A DNA stretch of 43,898 bases from Gloeophyllum trabeum ATCC 11539 (Eukaryota; Basidiomycota; Agaricomycetes; Gloeophyllales; Gloeophyllaceae): NCBI RefSeq assembly GCF_000344685.1, contig NW_006920412.1, positions 2,660,158 to 2,704,055 of the forward strand, in the 5' to 3' direction. Below, piece after piece: positions 21,220 to 31,816 of the stretch; position 1 is the first letter of the stretch; each line of letters opens with the position of its first letter. The notes under the pieces are model-generated. The model saw only the letters and a program-made list of their open reading frames with translations, searched no databases and was not told the DNA's origin. The position numbers and the translations under genes are program-made.

Positions 21220-23972
21220 TCATACTCCCGCCACGATCCTAGAAAATCGTTTCCATCAGCAAGAGCATGAAACACGACCTCAGAAAAGCACTTACTCTTC
21301 CGCTTTATTCAATGCCTGTATCATCGACACGACCTCCTTCCTCCGGCTCACGACGAACTCCGACTCCTTCAGCAGCTCATCCAGCACCTCGGGCTTGTAC
21401 AGCTCCTGTAGCAGCTCCCGCTGCAGGTTCTCCTTCGCAAAGTTCACGAGAGTCAGCGAAATCGCTTTTGGCACCATATCGATCATCTCCCGCTTCACGA
21501 TGTTGTAGTACGAGTGGATCAGGAGCTCTGCGCCGTCATCAGCCAGCAAATCAACGACCAGGGGAAAAGGGACGCACTGATAACCTCCGTCTCCATAACC
21601 TCCCTATCGCTCAGCGCCGACTGCGGCCTGATCACTGGCGGTGGCTACAGCAGAGTCACTTCAGCACAACTGCCACCCACGAACCAACTAGACGGACTTC
21701 ACTGACCGCTTCCATAGTCGCCGTCCCCTTCTTCTTCGTCTGCGCCGTCTTCCCGGCGAAGAACGACCCGAAGAAGCTCGGCTCCTCCTTCTTGGCATCT
21801 ACGTCCAGGTCTTTGTTGTTGTTGATCTGCCCGGGCGCGAGCTTGCCAGTCTTGGGGTCGGCCTGCTGCGGTGGGGGCTTGTTGGCGTTTAGTCGCTCGT
21901 TGACGATGGCCATAGCCTGGTAGGCAGGCTTAGTGTGGGCGCACAAACTCAAGGAGAAACGGTCCTACCTTGTGACCATTGAGGAAGTCGGGATGGGTCG
22001 TGTTAATGTAGCATGCTTGCATACTGAGAAAGAATGTCAAATCAATATCACGTTCTCACCTCGGTTAACCTGGATACTCACGCAACCAGGTCAGATACGA
22101 GTTTCGTGGTGGGGTTCATGGCCTTCTTGAAGAAGTTGACCACTACAGAGTTGAACCGGTCCCGGAGAGCAGGATAACGCCGGAACGCTTGCTGTAACAC
22201 ATACTTAGTCAGTGGAATCGGCCAGAGATGAGTAGTACGAGACGCTAACAATCTTCTGCAGTAGTTGCCCCAGGATGCGGATCAGCTCATCGTACACGAG
22301 GGTACTGCACTTCAGACTGGGCTCCTCCAATCGCTTGATCTGCTGCTTCACAATGACCTCGAAAGCCGTTGTCCCAACGAAGAGGGCTGGTGTCGAACCC
22401 TACCAATCCCCAATCAGCCCAGAGCCACATTACCGCGCAAGCACTTCGCTCACCGACGAGTTATACAAGATCGTCCTGATATCCCCGTCCTTCACTTGGT
22501 CGAACGGATCTATGCTCTTCACGCCATTGTTGAACAGTTCGTGGAACACAAAACTAATCCTAGCGCCACCCGAGAGCTCGTTCAGCGACAAGTCATTCGT
22601 GTTACCGTCGATCGACGAGCGGAACTCGGAGGTGAATTCCGTAATGACGCTGAGGACGATGTTCCCCGAGTTCCCGTCGCCCGTCGGCCCCCCGAGCGAC
22701 TGTAGTTCCGCGTTGTACTTGGATAGTTGTGACGATATGCGCGCCTTGATGTCCGGCAGCGTTGCACGGATGTGGTGCATCAGGATCTACGGCGCACCTT
22801 GATCAGCAGGGGTAATGCATCGGAGACTGGGATAAAATATACCATGTTCAGCTTGCGCGCCAGGAACGGCGTCCCGCAGTACTGCGCCTTGCCCTTGTAC
22901 GACGGGTGGTTCTCGAAGAACTGGCGCTCGTACTCGAGCGCAGCTTGGATCGGCTTGTTCGCCTCAATATCGCGCTGCCCGCGGTTGACCACGGGCACGT
23001 ACCCCAGGCGGAGCGGGATCACTCGGCCAGCGAGGATATCCACGACGTCCGTCCCGGCGTCCCTGCGCTTGGTCAGTGGATGAGATGAATGGCAAACAAG
23101 CCGGACTTACATCAAATCCACCTTCGTAAGCACACCGATCGTCCGCGTCCCCTCCGGATCCACCTCCCGCGCCAGCTTCAACCCATCCGAGTTCGCCAAG
23201 TCCGTGTTCGCCGCAGTCACCGCGAGGATGATACAGCTCGGCTTCGATATGTACTTGAGCAGCATCTCCCGGATCTGCTTCTCGATGTCGCGCGGCTGGT
23301 CGCCCACGGGGACCTTTGTCAGGCCGGGCAGGTCGACGAGCGTGAGCGTGAGGACGTTGGGCGAGAAGATGCGCAGGTTGATGGGGAGCGGGGAGATGCC
23401 TGCGTTCTTGCCCGTCTTCGCCTCGGTGTCGCGGACGATCTCCGCGCGGATCTTGTTGAAGTCGTAGAACTTTTCGCCGGGGAGGTGCAGGAATTCACCC
23501 CACTCGTCGGCGTTGGCGGCCTTGTCGCCGTCTGCTGCGCCGTTGGGGGCTGGCGCTGAGGAGCCAGTCAGTGAGGAAATGGAAAGGCCTAACGAGCGAC
23601 TCACATGAGGTGCCATTCGTTTGTGCGGTAGCTGGGCGGTTGATGAGTTGTAGGACCTGTATATTCCATCAGGCATTGTAGGATGAAGTCATAATCCATT
23701 AACGTACGAGGGGTCGCCGCGTCACAATCCCCGTTCCACGGGGCAAGAAGTCTCGTCCGACGATGTTCTAGGTTGCAGACATACATCAGTATAGCAAAGC
23801 TAACAAAACACACCCTTGAACTCACCTCCAGCACACTACTCTTTCCACTACTCTGACTGCCCAGCACGCATATTTGCGGCAAGTCTATTGAGTTGGCCGA
23901 CGAGCCCACCGCGGTAAAGACATCCTGTAGTTTGTTGATGACAGAGACCACCTCCGTTCCGAGATTCGCCAT
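21220..23972 (-). CDS. vps1: Dynamin-like GTPase Vps1
   Basis: Large GTPase for membrane scission in vacuolar sorting, endocytosis and peroxisome division. Thirteen exons in coding order: 23972-23826, 23767-23708, 23656-23605, 23555-23111, 23062-22843, 22786-22454, 22399-22250, 22191-22082, 22023-21969, 21916-21707, 21644-21578, 21527-21296 and 21238-21220, giving 699 residues. The GTPase domain carries [12 protein letters not shown] (P-loop), [34 protein letters not shown] and [35 protein letters not shown] identifies the Vps1 rather than the Dnm1 branch. The stalk holds [20 protein letters not shown] and [15 protein letters not shown], then a variable linker (about residues 510-600), and the GED ends [20 protein letters not shown] with the last IVAGV on its own short exon. 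No pleckstrin domain, as expected. Confidence 0.95.
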
Positions 23973-24869
23973 TTCGAAAGGTCAATTTACAGTCGTTCGG
24001 TAGGAAGAGGAGGGAGGGTATAAGCGTTGGAAGCAGCAGGCCAGGCGACTGCGACGCGTTTGCCCAAAGCGGGTCAAATAACAACTCCGCTCTCCGCAGC
24101 GAAATGCGACGCTGTGCTTGATCTCTTACTTCCACGTCTTTCTCTTGTTGTCCATCTTGCTGAGGTTAGTCTGGAGGGTTACTGCCGGGCTGAAGACTAC
24201 AAAAGCGGGCTAGGAATATCTCCCAGTTGAATGCTCTAGTGTCTCCTGGTCTTGCTGCTATCTTGCAGCTATCCTGGGTGGTGTGGCGTCAAGCTGATAT
24301 ATCCCTTCTTCACCAAGGCTCTCAGCCAAACCAGCTGGTTGTATATCTTCGGATCTTAATTCTTCTGCTGAAGACTTTCGCGATCTCTGGATACTCTCTT
24401 GACCGGTTGTGCTCGCCGTGGCTTGGTCCTTGCCCTGTTCACTCACGTTGTTACTGTCTCTGACGTTCTACCGACGTTCGACAGCCTTTTGGATCTTCAG
24501 TTGATCTTGCGGAGTTTCCCTTTCAATTTCTGCCATGGCTTCGCCCGCCAAACGCCATATGACTCTTGCGTAGACCTCTTGCTGTTCCTATCGGACGACT
24601 CCCTAACTGCGGCGTGACAGATGCACGGTAAATTCCGCATGTCCTGAAAGTATACGTACTCGATACTCTCTAGATGTGCGAAATGTATCATGTCCGTTGC
24701 GCCAGGATTTCTGAACGAAGGAATTCCTGCCGGTCCGCTCGTCTACAAGTGCGTGACGTTGGTCACTCGTGACAATCCAGCACGGAGTCAAAAACGGGTC
24801 ATGAGAACGAGGCGACCATCTGCTATATATACCGGCCTCCTCGCAGCCATCGTTTCAGCCGCTACCGCC
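23973..24869. other. Intergenic: vps1 promoter and GH88 promoter
   Basis: About 900 bp between divergent genes. One ACGCGT lies near 24054 on the vps1 side. On the other side a TATATATA is seen at 24824-24831. No gene recognised. Confidence 0.45.
24824..24831 (+). promoter_or_regulatory. TATA box of the GH88 gene
   Basis: TATATATA about 40 bp before the start codon at 24870. Such close spacing implies a very short 5' leader and speaks against the upstream in-frame ATG near 24690 as the start. Confidence 0.5.
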
Positions 24870-26728
24870 ATGCGACTATTCACTCTCGTCGCGGCGGCTT
24901 GTCTTACTGGGTCATCCTGGGCAGCATCGGTGCCTGCGGAGCTGTTCTCCCCGCTCGTGGCCTCTAAATTCCTGCAGACAGCGCAGAACGTGCCGAATCC
25001 CGTTCAGTATCCCCAATATACCGACCGCTCGCAAGGCGTATGGCAGTACTTCCCGGCGGACTACTGGACCACTGGCTTCCTCCCTGCTTCTTACTATGCC
25101 CTGCACACGCGCTTCGCCTCGCTCTGCCCGAACTCTAGCGCCGCGCAACAATTCCTGGACCTGGGGAGGAGTCTGAGCGCGCCTGAGGTTGCGCTGGAGC
25201 AGCACACGACGGTGGGGCATGATGTAGGGTTTCTGAGTTTTCCCTTCGTGCAGGAGCTGGCAGTGTGAGTGGGCGCGAGCGCGAGCGTGCGAGGTATGCG
25301 TGCTCAGGGCTTTGACAGAGATTCGAGCAATCAGACTGCGGTCACCGCGGTGAATACGTTTGCGACTCTCTTGGCGGATCGGTTTAATCCTATCGTGGGC
25401 TGCACGAGGAGTTGGGACACGTCGGATCCTACCGATTTTCAAGTGAGTTTATACCGCGTACCAGATACGCAGCAGTTAACATTGCTCTCCAGGTGATCAT
25501 CGACAACATGATGAACCTGCAGGTGAATCAGTGCCCCGTGTTGAGGTTCCTTGAATGCTTGTTCTGACACTTGACGCCGTTCCGAGGTGCTCTTCGATTC
25601 GATGGCTTTGACAGGGAACACGACCCTGCGGGACATCGCTATGTCCCACGCAGACAAGACGGCCCAGAATCATATTCGGCCCGACGGTCAGTGTCGTGCA
25701 TTGTAAACGTCTTAACATGTGCCAACTGGGGGTCTGCAGGTTCTTCGTACCACGTCGTCGAATACAACTCGACCACCGGGGATGTCATCAGGCGGAGGAC
25801 CGCGCAGGGGTACGCTGATAATAGGCGCGCTGGCTTTCATTCATGTTATCCTTCTGCTCTTGGCTTAATGGTGAATATAGTACGTGGACACGCGGGCAAG
25901 CGTGGGGGATCTACGGTTTCGCTAATAGTCCGTACACTCTGGGTGTCTGTAGCTGATATCCGAGACTAACACCACACATCTTTCGTCTAGTGTATCGCAA
26001 CACGAACGAGTCCCGGTACATCGAGACGGCGCGACGGATGGCCTCGTTCTATCTCTCGCAAGTACCGTCTGACGGTATTGTGCCATGGTCAGTGTCCTTC
26101 TCGTGCCGGGTCTGTTCGATCCTAAGATTCGTGAACGATGTAGGGACTTCGACGCGCCTCTCGATCCGCCACGACCAGCAGACAGCTCTGCTGCTATGAT
26201 CGCCACCGTCGGCCTGCTCATGTTGTCCCAGCAAGAGGCATCCCTATCTCCTTCGAACACCACGGGTGCGCAGTACTGGAGTAACGCCGCCATCAAGGTG
26301 ATCCTCCACTATGTTTTTGATGGGTGCATGAAAGCTGATCATGTTTCGTTGCTGTTCGTGATCTCAACTGTCTATCGTTGATGCGATAGTTGTTGAGTGA
26401 TAACACTGCGTTTGCGTGGAAGCCCGAGTGGCAGAGTTTGCTTTCGAACGGGACGGTGAATAACCCAGCTTCGCCGCCCAATAACCTCACTGGGATCATA
26501 TACGGTGCGGTCACCTACGCCCTTGCACAATTCAAGCGCAATATACGGAGTACTGATGAAACTACAGGGGACTACTACTTCGTGGAAGCAGGGAATCAAT
26601 TGATCTCCATGGGTCTTGCATCATGTTCGGGCAACTCAACTTCTCCCGCGAGCCCATCATCGTCCATCCAGCCAGGCCAACAACACACATCCGGAGCTCC
26701 CCGAACAAGACGCATGTGGTTGTTGTAG
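24870..26728 (+). CDS. Secreted GH88-type unsaturated glucuronyl hydrolase (six-hairpin glycosidase)
   Basis: Predicted extracellular hydrolase that removes unsaturated uronic acid from the ends of lyase-cut polysaccharides. Exons are 24870-25264, 25319-25442, 25493-25522, 25587-25686, 25740-25824, 25881-25927, 25991-26087, 26144-26297, 26390-26504 and 26568-26728, giving 435 residues. Residues 1-18 (MRLFTLVAAACLTGSSWA) are a signal peptide, which fixes the start. Family blocks are FPADYWTTGFLPASYYAL, VGHDVGFLSFPFVQELAV, VIIDNMMNLQ, GSSYHVVEYNSTTGDV, AQGYADNSTWTRGQAWGIYG and PSDGIVPWDFDAP. Asp in the DNMMNL and YADNSTW segments are the expected catalytic residues by family knowledge. The donor at 25825 reads AG|GCGCGC, a GC site needed to keep frame. 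The C-terminus adds a Ser/Pro/Gln-rich tail of about 30 residues. Confidence 0.88.
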
Positions 26729-27507
26729 ACTCGTCGTTACCGATACGTAGACAGCTGTGATATCACAAGCGAGTCATTGAGTCGTCTTAAGGCGCTCCAC
26801 AATACGCCTGTATTCCTCCGGGAATCCGCCTGGCTTCGAGTCAGGTCATGAAAGGTAGAAGGGCATGACACTTGAGAATGAAAGAGCGCGGCAGAGTCCT
26901 CGCGAACAATGTCTTGTGACTCCAGAGAACAAGCCAACTGCCCTACCAGGCGACAAAGAACCAGACAGAAACAAGGTTCCTTGAAGAGCGTCAATCTTCA
27001 AGATGCACCGCTTGTGATTGAGAAAATGCAGAGCTTCCAGTATCGGACCATTTGTCATGCGGGTGGGAACGGCCGGTGTACGGGCGCCTGTGCGTGTACG
27101 CCATTGTTCAGGACATGGTAAGCAATGGGACCACTGGCGACGTTGACGAGTCCAGCAGCGGTAGAGTGTGCATAACGAGCAAACCATGGTCGGCGGCGGC
27201 GACGACAGCGACGTTCCAAAGAGTTCCAGAGACGACGACGAGGAACCGCCCGGAGCCGAGGTTGACGTGGTGGTTGATTGATAAGACGTGTGTGGCTCAC
27301 AGTTTACGGTTGTTTGGCTCTGACTCGATCGTCGGAGTTTGAATGCCCAGGTATATAAGAGCGGGTCCTGCGTCGCCTGTTCACCCCTCTCACCCCCCGT
27401 AGAGATTCCCACGCCTCACACGCGTTAATTTTTCCATCCTCTACGCGTCGCAGCGTTATACTCTACTGCTCATCGGTTCATTTCAACCCTTTCGTCGGCT
27501 GTAGAAG
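26729..27507. other. Intergenic: promoter of the TBP gene
   Basis: About 780 bp. A TATATAAG lies at 27352-27359, about 150 bp before the TBP start, and ACGCGT occurs near 27420 and 27443. No gene recognised; overlapping open frames on both strands are not supported. Confidence 0.45.
27352..27359 (+). promoter_or_regulatory. TATA box upstream of the TATA-binding protein gene
   Basis: TATATAAG in a good position (about 150 bp before the ATG, allowing a leader of roughly 120 nt). TBP may therefore act on its own promoter; inference only. Confidence 0.45.
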
Positions 27508-28697
27508 ATGTCGTTCTTGCCTACTCGCCAGGTTACATTCGGGCGCTCGAATGTGCCACAACATCAAGTGAACTTCCAGGCGCAGCAGCAGTTCCAGCAG
27601 CAGCAGGCGCAGCAAAATCAACAGCAGCAGCAGCCCAACTTCGGGCTTGCGCTGCCGTCGTCGGGGCCCCAGCTGCCTCTACCCAATCTATCCCTTCCCG
27701 GCCCTACCCCATCCATCCCGCCACAGCCGCATCAGCCCCGCCAGCCCTCTCCTCTGCGATCGCAGTTCTCGCCTTCGGATTCGCAGTCGCAAACCGTTGC
27801 GCCGTCGCAGACGAACGCTGTTGCGGGGCCGTCGACGCCGACGGTCCCGGCTACTCCTGCACCTCTCACCCTCGAGCAGCAGCACATCACTGCCGTCGAG
27901 GGCATCGTTCCTACCCTCCAAAACATCGTGGCCACCGTCAACCTTGACTGTCGTCTTGATCTGAAGACGATTGCCCTGCACGCTAGGAATGCGGAGTACA
28001 ATCCTAAGGTAGGCTACCTTCATTCTCATCGCTATGGTGCAGACGAACTTCTTCTTCGTTCGTCGTCACTTAGCGTTTCGCCGCTGTGATCATGCGGATA
28101 CGTGACCCCAAGACCACTGCCCTGATCTTTGCGTCGGGCAAGATGGTCGTGACGGGTGCCAAGTCGGAAGATGACTCCCGTCTGGCGTCGCGCAAGTACG
28201 CTCGGATTATCCAGAAGCTTGGCTTCGACGCCAAGTTCTCCGAGTTCAAGATCCAGAACATCGTGGGCAGCTGCGATGTCAAGTTCCCTATCCGCTTGGA
28301 GGGTCTGGCATACAGCCATGGTCAGTTCAGCAGTTACGAGCCTGAGGTACGTCGTCGGTTACGTTTTAGTGAGGACTGGGACTGACTTCTGTGTTAGCTG
28401 TTCCCCGGCTTGATTTACCGCATGATTAAGCCCAAGGTCGTGCTGCTGGTCTTCGTTTCTGGGAAGATTGTCTTGACCGGAGCTAAGGTAAAGTACCATT
28501 TCCATCTATCATGTTCTCGAATCTTCGGCATGCGCTGGTCGCTGCCGAGATGATGCTTGACTCGGGTTCTGTCCGAGGTCCTACCATGTTCATCGGATGC
28601 TGACCGCCGTCTTCACCCTGTACATCAGGTTCGAGAGGAGATCTACACGGCGTTCAACACGATATATACGGTTTTGTGCGAATTCCGCAAGCCGTGA
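27508..28697 (+). CDS. tbp1: TATA-box-binding protein
   Basis: General transcription factor used by all three RNA polymerases. Exons are 27508-28008, 28074-28346, 28398-28487 and 28629-28697, giving 310 residues. The first 125 residues are a Gln-rich then Pro/Ser-rich region, with five consecutive Gln in one run and many QQ pairs. The C-terminal 180 residues are the conserved saddle: [100 protein letters not shown] and [16 protein letters not shown]. Both direct repeats of the saddle are present, including the paired FASGK/FVSGK turns. The last intron is the longest of the gene at 141 nt. The long N-terminus is typical of fungi other than yeasts. Confidence 0.96.
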
Positions 28698-30540
28698 TCG
28701 CCTGCGCTGCTCCTGTCCCCAGCGCACCCCATGTCTTCCCTTATGTTTCCTATACCCACTGTCACGATCCCATACCCACCAAGGACCATCGACCATCTCT
28801 TCTCGTTCTGTTGCCTGTGTCTTGTGTCACGTTTGGGGGTTGATGTGTGTCTTGGGTGGCAGTTGGGATTGGGCGGTGGCGTAAAATCTTTTGACGAGTC
28901 CGAGGGGCATCAGGTGGATGAGCGGACGTAGCGCACGGTTGATGCTTGTTCTTCTCCCTCGATCGGTTTACTCTAGATTATTTCTGTTTATCGTCTCTTA
29001 ATTGTGTGCAATAGTGGGACTGTGCAATAAACCTGTACATCAGAGCAACAGTAATTAATACATACGCCATCATCTCAAACGTTTACGTGCAGGTTTGTGG
29101 CGTTCATACGGCAAAGTCAATCTGGTTAATCATCCCCTTCACCTTGTGTTCCCTGTATCTCCACGCGTGCTATGGACAAGTGATATTGAGGTCAAGCGTA
29201 AGCTCGATAGCCGGAGAGAACTTAAACCAATAGCATTGAGGTGGCGATAGTTCGTCGTTGAAGACGACCTTGATCATGAGCAGGTGCCCCGCACTTGCAG
29301 CGCCGGGCATCTATTATGTTCACATCCGGCGAGGGTGAGAGTACTTATTTTCCACGGGAGGGAGATCTTGAAGTGTGGTAGGGCTGGCGCAACCTGGGTC
29401 GGAGACCAATACTACCTTACTGCTGTGCCTATATGCGCGCCTCCACTGGAATCTCCGGGCTTGAAGTGGACCTCGAAGTCTGTTTCATGCCCCCCTCCCC
29501 TGAACTGTGATACTCCGTGGCTGGCAATGCGCCGCACAGGGTGAGTACTAAGTCTTTCTGGCAGATGTGAGTTGACGAACCACCGCACTCGCTTGATGAT
29601 GCTTCCTGCAAGTGGCCTACGGGTTAGGGTTTATGTTTGGAGGGTGCGTAGTCGCTGGCGGTGCAAGGAATTGCAGATGCGTCTCATCCCGCCGGCCCAT
29701 GGGGGATTTGAATGCTGATATATTGTTGATACAGGCCTTTTGCTTGGTCTCCGAGCGACGTCCTTCGTTGTGGCAGGGGCCACTCACGCGCCACCAGGCC
29801 GCAGCCTTCAGTCATCTGGAGCACCAGGATCTGTGTGGATGCTGCCTTGCGTTCCGTCACCGCATTGTGTAGCACCATCCGTGTCGGTCGACGTATTAAC
29901 TGTCGCAATGTGGAAATGACGGTGCAACCTCGTTCGACGGCAGCGCACTTAACCTCGTTACGTCTATTCCTGGACTGTCGCGTTGCAGAACATCGGAGGC
30001 CGACCCATGCGCATCAACGATGCTGGGAATGGACGTACAATCGAACAATGGTTCTCAGCCGGGAACACTGGTCGGTTGTATTGATCAGGGGCAATAACTT
30101 GAAACGCGATACACCTACGAGGTTGTGCGTGACCGATGGTTTTTCTTCTTCACGGCTAACAAGAGCAGTTGGTTCATAGGGAACCACCCGCCGGCCGCCC
30201 CGCTGCAGGTTAAACATGGCGAGCGAAAATATGGAAGAGGAGAGAGACGAATCCAGAATTTGGACGCAACATTCTCGGTGTATATGAGATGCTATCGCAG
30301 CCTGAGGCCAATCAGTGCAAGTGTAAGTACCAGTTCTCGTCGTCAAGCTGCGACACTTACTCGCGTCCCCGCTGGGATCGCAGCCACTAGCATTCAGTCA
30401 AGCCAGAGCCTCATGCGAGACGCCGCAGAGCGGCGTAGCATCCTCCTTATTATGGACTTGTTGGTGACCCGACCGTAGGATAAAAGGCCACAAGCAAAGC
30501 CGGTGTCTCCAGTTATCTAACCCACAAGTACATCCTATTC
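28698..30540. other. Intergenic, no gene recognised
   Basis: About 1.8 kb between the TBP stop and precursor C. The first 350 bp are likely the TBP 3' UTR. Open frames around 29284-29544, 29612-29908 and 30014-30478 overlap on both strands and have no family signal. A TATA-like GATAAAAGG at 30479-30487 belongs to the next gene. Confidence 0.4.
30479..30487 (+). promoter_or_regulatory. TATA-like element of precursor gene C
   Basis: GATAAAAGG about 54 bp before the start at 30541. Weaker than the TATA boxes of genes A and B but in a matching place. Confidence 0.4.
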
Positions 30541-30892
30541 ATGAAGTCAGTACTAGCATTTTTCACAGTCGCGGCGGCTATTGTTCAAAGTACCGCCGCA
30601 CCCCAAAGTAGCGGCACAGGTAAGTCGCGTTCATTCAACTTTCTCGAGCCTTTTCTAAAGTGACTGACGATGACGACAGGTGGTACCGCTGACGTCTTAG
30701 ACAATGGCCAGGCTTGGAAGCAATATTGCAGCTTTCCTACGAGCTTTGTCCTGCCGACATTTACGTTCTGTGAGTAGCTGCTTTTCAGACAGCGGGTACA
30801 TTGGAGCTCACCTTCGAGCAATGACAGCATTCGAGCCGGACTGGTGGGGCAAGCGAGCTCAAGAGACGGGTAGGCCCGCACAGGATAAATAA
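30541..30892 (+). CDS. Small secreted peptide precursor with one WWGKR core (family member C)
   Basis: Third member of the family at 6000-6591 and 13462-14276. Exons are 30541-30619, 30680-30769 and 30828-30892, giving 77 residues; both introns are phase 1. Exon 1 is 79 nt, the same length as exon 1 of gene A, and encodes a signal peptide (MKSVLAFFTVAAAIVQSTAA) followed by PQSSGT. The last exon encodes FEPDWWGKRAQETGRPAQDK: an acidic residue, WWG, then KR and a short tail. The middle exon (GGTADVLDNG and about 20 more residues, with one Cys) is the least certain part. Skipping it also keeps the frame, so two isoforms are possible. Predicted Kex2 cleavage after KR would free a peptide ending in PDWWG(KR). 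No similarity to mating pheromones: there is no CaaX end. Confidence 0.68.
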
Positions 30893-31816
30893 GATCGATG
30901 TCTATAGCCTAGGAGATCCGAAGAGACACTGTATTAGACGAGCAGGGGAGCATAGTTTGAACACGTAGCGGTCCTGGAATCAAAATTTCGATATAACAGT
31001 AGTTCCAGCTAGGCCCTGGGGCATCTCTGTGCAACCAGTGTTCGAGCTTCAAGCGGAGGATCTTCTAAGGGATGAGTGTCAAGGGCACCCAGCCGATCGG
31101 CAGGCTCCCAGACGAAGCCTGCGAACACGCGAGACGCTCTGCTTGTGCGCTCTCCTTGGCGTGGTTCGTCTGACGCTGTGTCAGGGTGCTCCTTATCTAA
31201 GTGCTGGATGGCGATAATACACGTTGACTTCCTTTTATCCTATTTCGTTCGTAACTTCCTTTCTATCGACACGAAGTTCCAGCGCCAAGGCTGTCCGGAT
31301 CCACTCTGCAGCACCTTGAGTGTTGAGGCACGACAGCTGTTAATTGAATCCAAAGCAGAACAGAAAGAGTTAAGCATACAGTGATAACCTAAGGGCGAGG
31401 AGCTCGGGTATTCCAAACTTCTGAGGCAGCCTATTCATTCGCGGTCCTTGACATATCGACTAGAAGATCCCTGTCAATATTACCCCCTGCTCTCTTGTAC
31501 GTCCGGACTCCGGAGTCGACGGTGGCCTGCATAGGTGACTGGCAGCTGCCGAAGGAAAGAGCTGATGACAAGTGATGACTGGTCGTGATGTTCTGACAGT
31601 GAAAGGCTACAAGCTGCCAGTGCTACAACTTACAAGGTAGCCCGCGGCGTACGAGAGCGTGACCATATGTCGGGTGACGCTGTGACATCTCGTGTCTAGG
31701 ACGCGTTCGCGACTTGGCCACGTTTGACGCAGCACTTTCTTGGTGATCGCCGACCAGGACGAGGACCATTCGAGACACACTGCTTAAACAAGATTTTACA
31801 CTCGAAGAAGCAAGGC
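30893..31816. other. Intergenic with an ACGCGT box before rad18
   Basis: About 920 bp. An ACGCGT box at 31701-31706 lies 111 bp before the rad18 start. I recognise no gene; open frames near 31029-31384 have no domain. Confidence 0.4.

Noticed and set aside
22265..23559. Long plus-strand frames inside vps1
   Set aside because: Shadows of the conserved vps1 exons; the minus-strand reading matches the family throughout.
6000..30892. Mating pheromone precursors for the WWGKR genes
   Set aside because: Basidiomycete pheromones are farnesylated with a C-terminal CaaX and no signal peptide. These have signal peptides, KR sites and no CaaX.
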